Positions 18,632 to 19,517 of a DNA stretch of 19,517 nucleotides are shown piece after piece. The stretch covers positions 1 through 19,517 of the forward strand of contig CAZKFB010000024.1 of assembly GCA_964551965.1 (NCBI GenBank), written 5' to 3'. Each line of letters opens with the position of its first letter. The first letter of the stretch is position 1. Origin of the DNA: CAG-582 sp964551965 (GTDB taxonomy: Bacteria > Bacillota_I > Bacilli_A > RF39 > UBA660). The translations under genes and the position numbers were made by a program. Below the pieces are notes generated by a model. The model saw only the letters and a program-made list of their open reading frames with translations, was not told where the DNA came from and searched no databases.

Positions 18632-19517
18632 ATGGAAAAAACATTAGAAAGCGTTACAAAAAAATTAATTAAATTAGGTACTAAAAATGGAACAATATCT
18701 TTAAGTGATTTCACTAAGACTATTGGCGACTTAGAAATTACTCAAGAGCAAGTAGAAGATTTGTATAAAAAACTTGATGAAGAAGGAATTACTATTTCTA
18801 CTGAAGAAGTAGTAAAAGAAGAAAAGAAGAGTTCTAAATCTAAACAAGTACATGAAGTTAAAACTTTAGATGAAAGAAAACAAGAATTAATTGAAGAAGG
18901 AAAGAAAAAAGGATATATTACATTCGAAGAATTAGCTAATGCTCTAAAAGGATTAGATATGGATGCTGATTCATTAGATGAATTATATAATGCATTTGTA
19001 GATGCTGGTATCAGTGTTATTACAGAAGAAGATGCTAATCAAGGTGGAAGTGGCAGAAAAGTTGAAGAAGAAGTAGTTGTATTAGATGAAGAAGATTTAA
19101 CTAAAGATGTAAATATTAATGATCCAGTTAGAATGTATTTAAAAGAAATTGGTAGAATATCTCTTTTAACTCCTGAAGAAGAGATGGACTTATCTGTAAG
19201 AGTTGCTAATGGTGAAGAAGAAGCTCGTAATATTCTAGCTGAATCAAACTTACGTCTTGTTGTATCTATCGCTAAAAGATATGTAGGTAGAGGTTTACTA
19301 TTCCTAGATTTAATTCAAGAAGGTAATATTGGGCTTATGAAAGCTGTAGAAAAATTTGACTTTGGTAAGGGTTACAAATTCTCTACATATGCAACTTGGT
19401 GGATTCGTCAAGCAATAACTCGTGCATTAGCTGACCAAGCAAGAACAATTCGTGTTCCTGTTCACATGGTTGAAACAATTAATAAAATGGCTCGTATTCA
19501 AAGACAAATGACTCTAG
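18632..19517 (+). CDS. rpoD: Primary sigma factor RpoD (SigA), 3'-truncated by window edge, with two region 1.1-like segments
   Basis: The first 295 codons of the housekeeping sigma factor. Region 1.2 starts with INDPVRMYLKEIGRISLLTP (about 160-180). Region 2 is near-invariant: ESNLRLVVSIAKRYVGRGLL, LIQEGNIGLMKAVEKFD, then YKFSTYATWWIRQAITRA, the -10-recognition helix. Region 3 begins with IRVPVHMVETINKMARIQRQ; region 4 lies beyond the window. The N-terminus is unusual: residues about 4-55 (LESVTKKLIKLGTKNGTISL...) and about 79-135 (LDERKQELIEEGKKKGYITF...) both align with the single region 1.1 of Bacillus SigA ([20 protein letters not shown]). They are joined by a Lys/Ser/Glu linker. ATG 18632 follows AAGGAAGTGTAGG, overlapping the end of dnaG, so the two are translationally close. 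Confidence 0.96.
   Translation, partial: MEKTLESVTKKLIKLGTKNGTISLSDFTKTIGDLEITQEQVEDLYKKLDEEGITISTEEVVKEEKKSSKSKQVHEVKTLDERKQELIEEGKKKGYITFEELANALKGLDMDADSLDELYNAFVDAGISVITEEDANQGGSGRKVEEEVVVLDEEDLTKDVNINDPVRMYLKEIGRISLLTPEEEMDLSVRVANGEEEARNILAESNLRLVVSIAKRYVGRGLLFLDLIQEGNIGLMKAVEKFDFGKGYKFSTYATWWIRQAITRALADQARTIRVPVHMVETINKMARIQRQMTL

Noticed and set aside
1..19517. CRISPR arrays, insertion sequences, tRNA or rRNA genes, T-box leaders
   Set aside because: No regularly spaced direct repeats, transposase motifs, cloverleaf-like sequences or T-box motifs were seen on reading both strands.

Overview
The window is very A+T-rich DNA packed almost end to end with genes. It reads as the chromosome of a low-GC Gram-positive-type bacterium (Bacillota/Bacilli or a relative close to the Mycoplasmatota). 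Supporting signs are a Firmicutes-style L21 leader, the rplU-prp-rpmA cluster with an N-terminally extended L27, a YlbD/YlbE-like pair, SpoIVFB- and SpoIIM-like membrane proteins, AGGAGGTGAT-type ribosome binding sites and the dnaG-rpoD order. TGA is a normal stop here (ATGA overlaps at 1419 and 2873, and the end of the RnfC-like gene), and tryptophan is TGG, so this is not the mycoplasma code. An FtsW-type SEDS protein implies a peptidoglycan wall. I cannot name the species; an uncultured gut-type Bacilli/RF39-like or Erysipelotrichales-like lineage is a guess.

Layout. 1-300: the tail of a SpoIVFB-like protease frame, interrupted by a TGA, then a consensus promoter and the L21 leader. 301-1208: rplU, prp, rpmA and a terminator. 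1211-3061: a promoter, a 51-aa two-helix membrane protein, an AarF/UbiB-family atypical kinase and a 62-aa two-helix membrane protein, joined by 4-nt overlaps. 3063-3770: trmB with its own promoter and terminator. 3777-4386: the YlbD/YlbE-like pair. 4387-7123: two genes with type IV prepilin N-termini, each with a consensus promoter. The first encodes a large surface protein with an InlB-type repeat, two cadherin-like domains and a second membrane anchor at its C-terminus. 7125-10139: nfo (endonuclease IV) followed closely by RnfC-like and RnfD-like genes without the other Rnf subunits. 10125-10609: a zinc-ribbon/TM2 protein. 10611-13158: ftsW and an unrecognised 449-aa C-tail-anchored protein. 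13148-13755: frr. 13754-15134 (minus strand): a 61-aa one-helix protein and an MFS-like permease. 15189-16827: a SpoIIM-like membrane protein and mnmA. 16910-19517: dnaG and rpoD, the latter cut by the window edge and carrying two region 1.1-like segments.

Most of the window is housekeeping: ribosome assembly and recycling, tRNA modification (TrmB, MnmA), DNA repair and replication (Nfo, DnaG), transcription (RpoD) and cell division (FtsW). The points most worth a second look are the doubly anchored pilin-like adhesin, the orphan and apparently degenerate RnfC/RnfD pair, the duplicated sigma region 1.1, the unknown gene behind ftsW, the UbiB cassette flanked by two tiny membrane proteins, and a compact expression layout in which extended -10 boxes sit almost on the ribosome binding site and terminators are built into stop codons. 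I found no convincing wholly new multi-gene system, CRISPR array, IS element, tRNA or rRNA.
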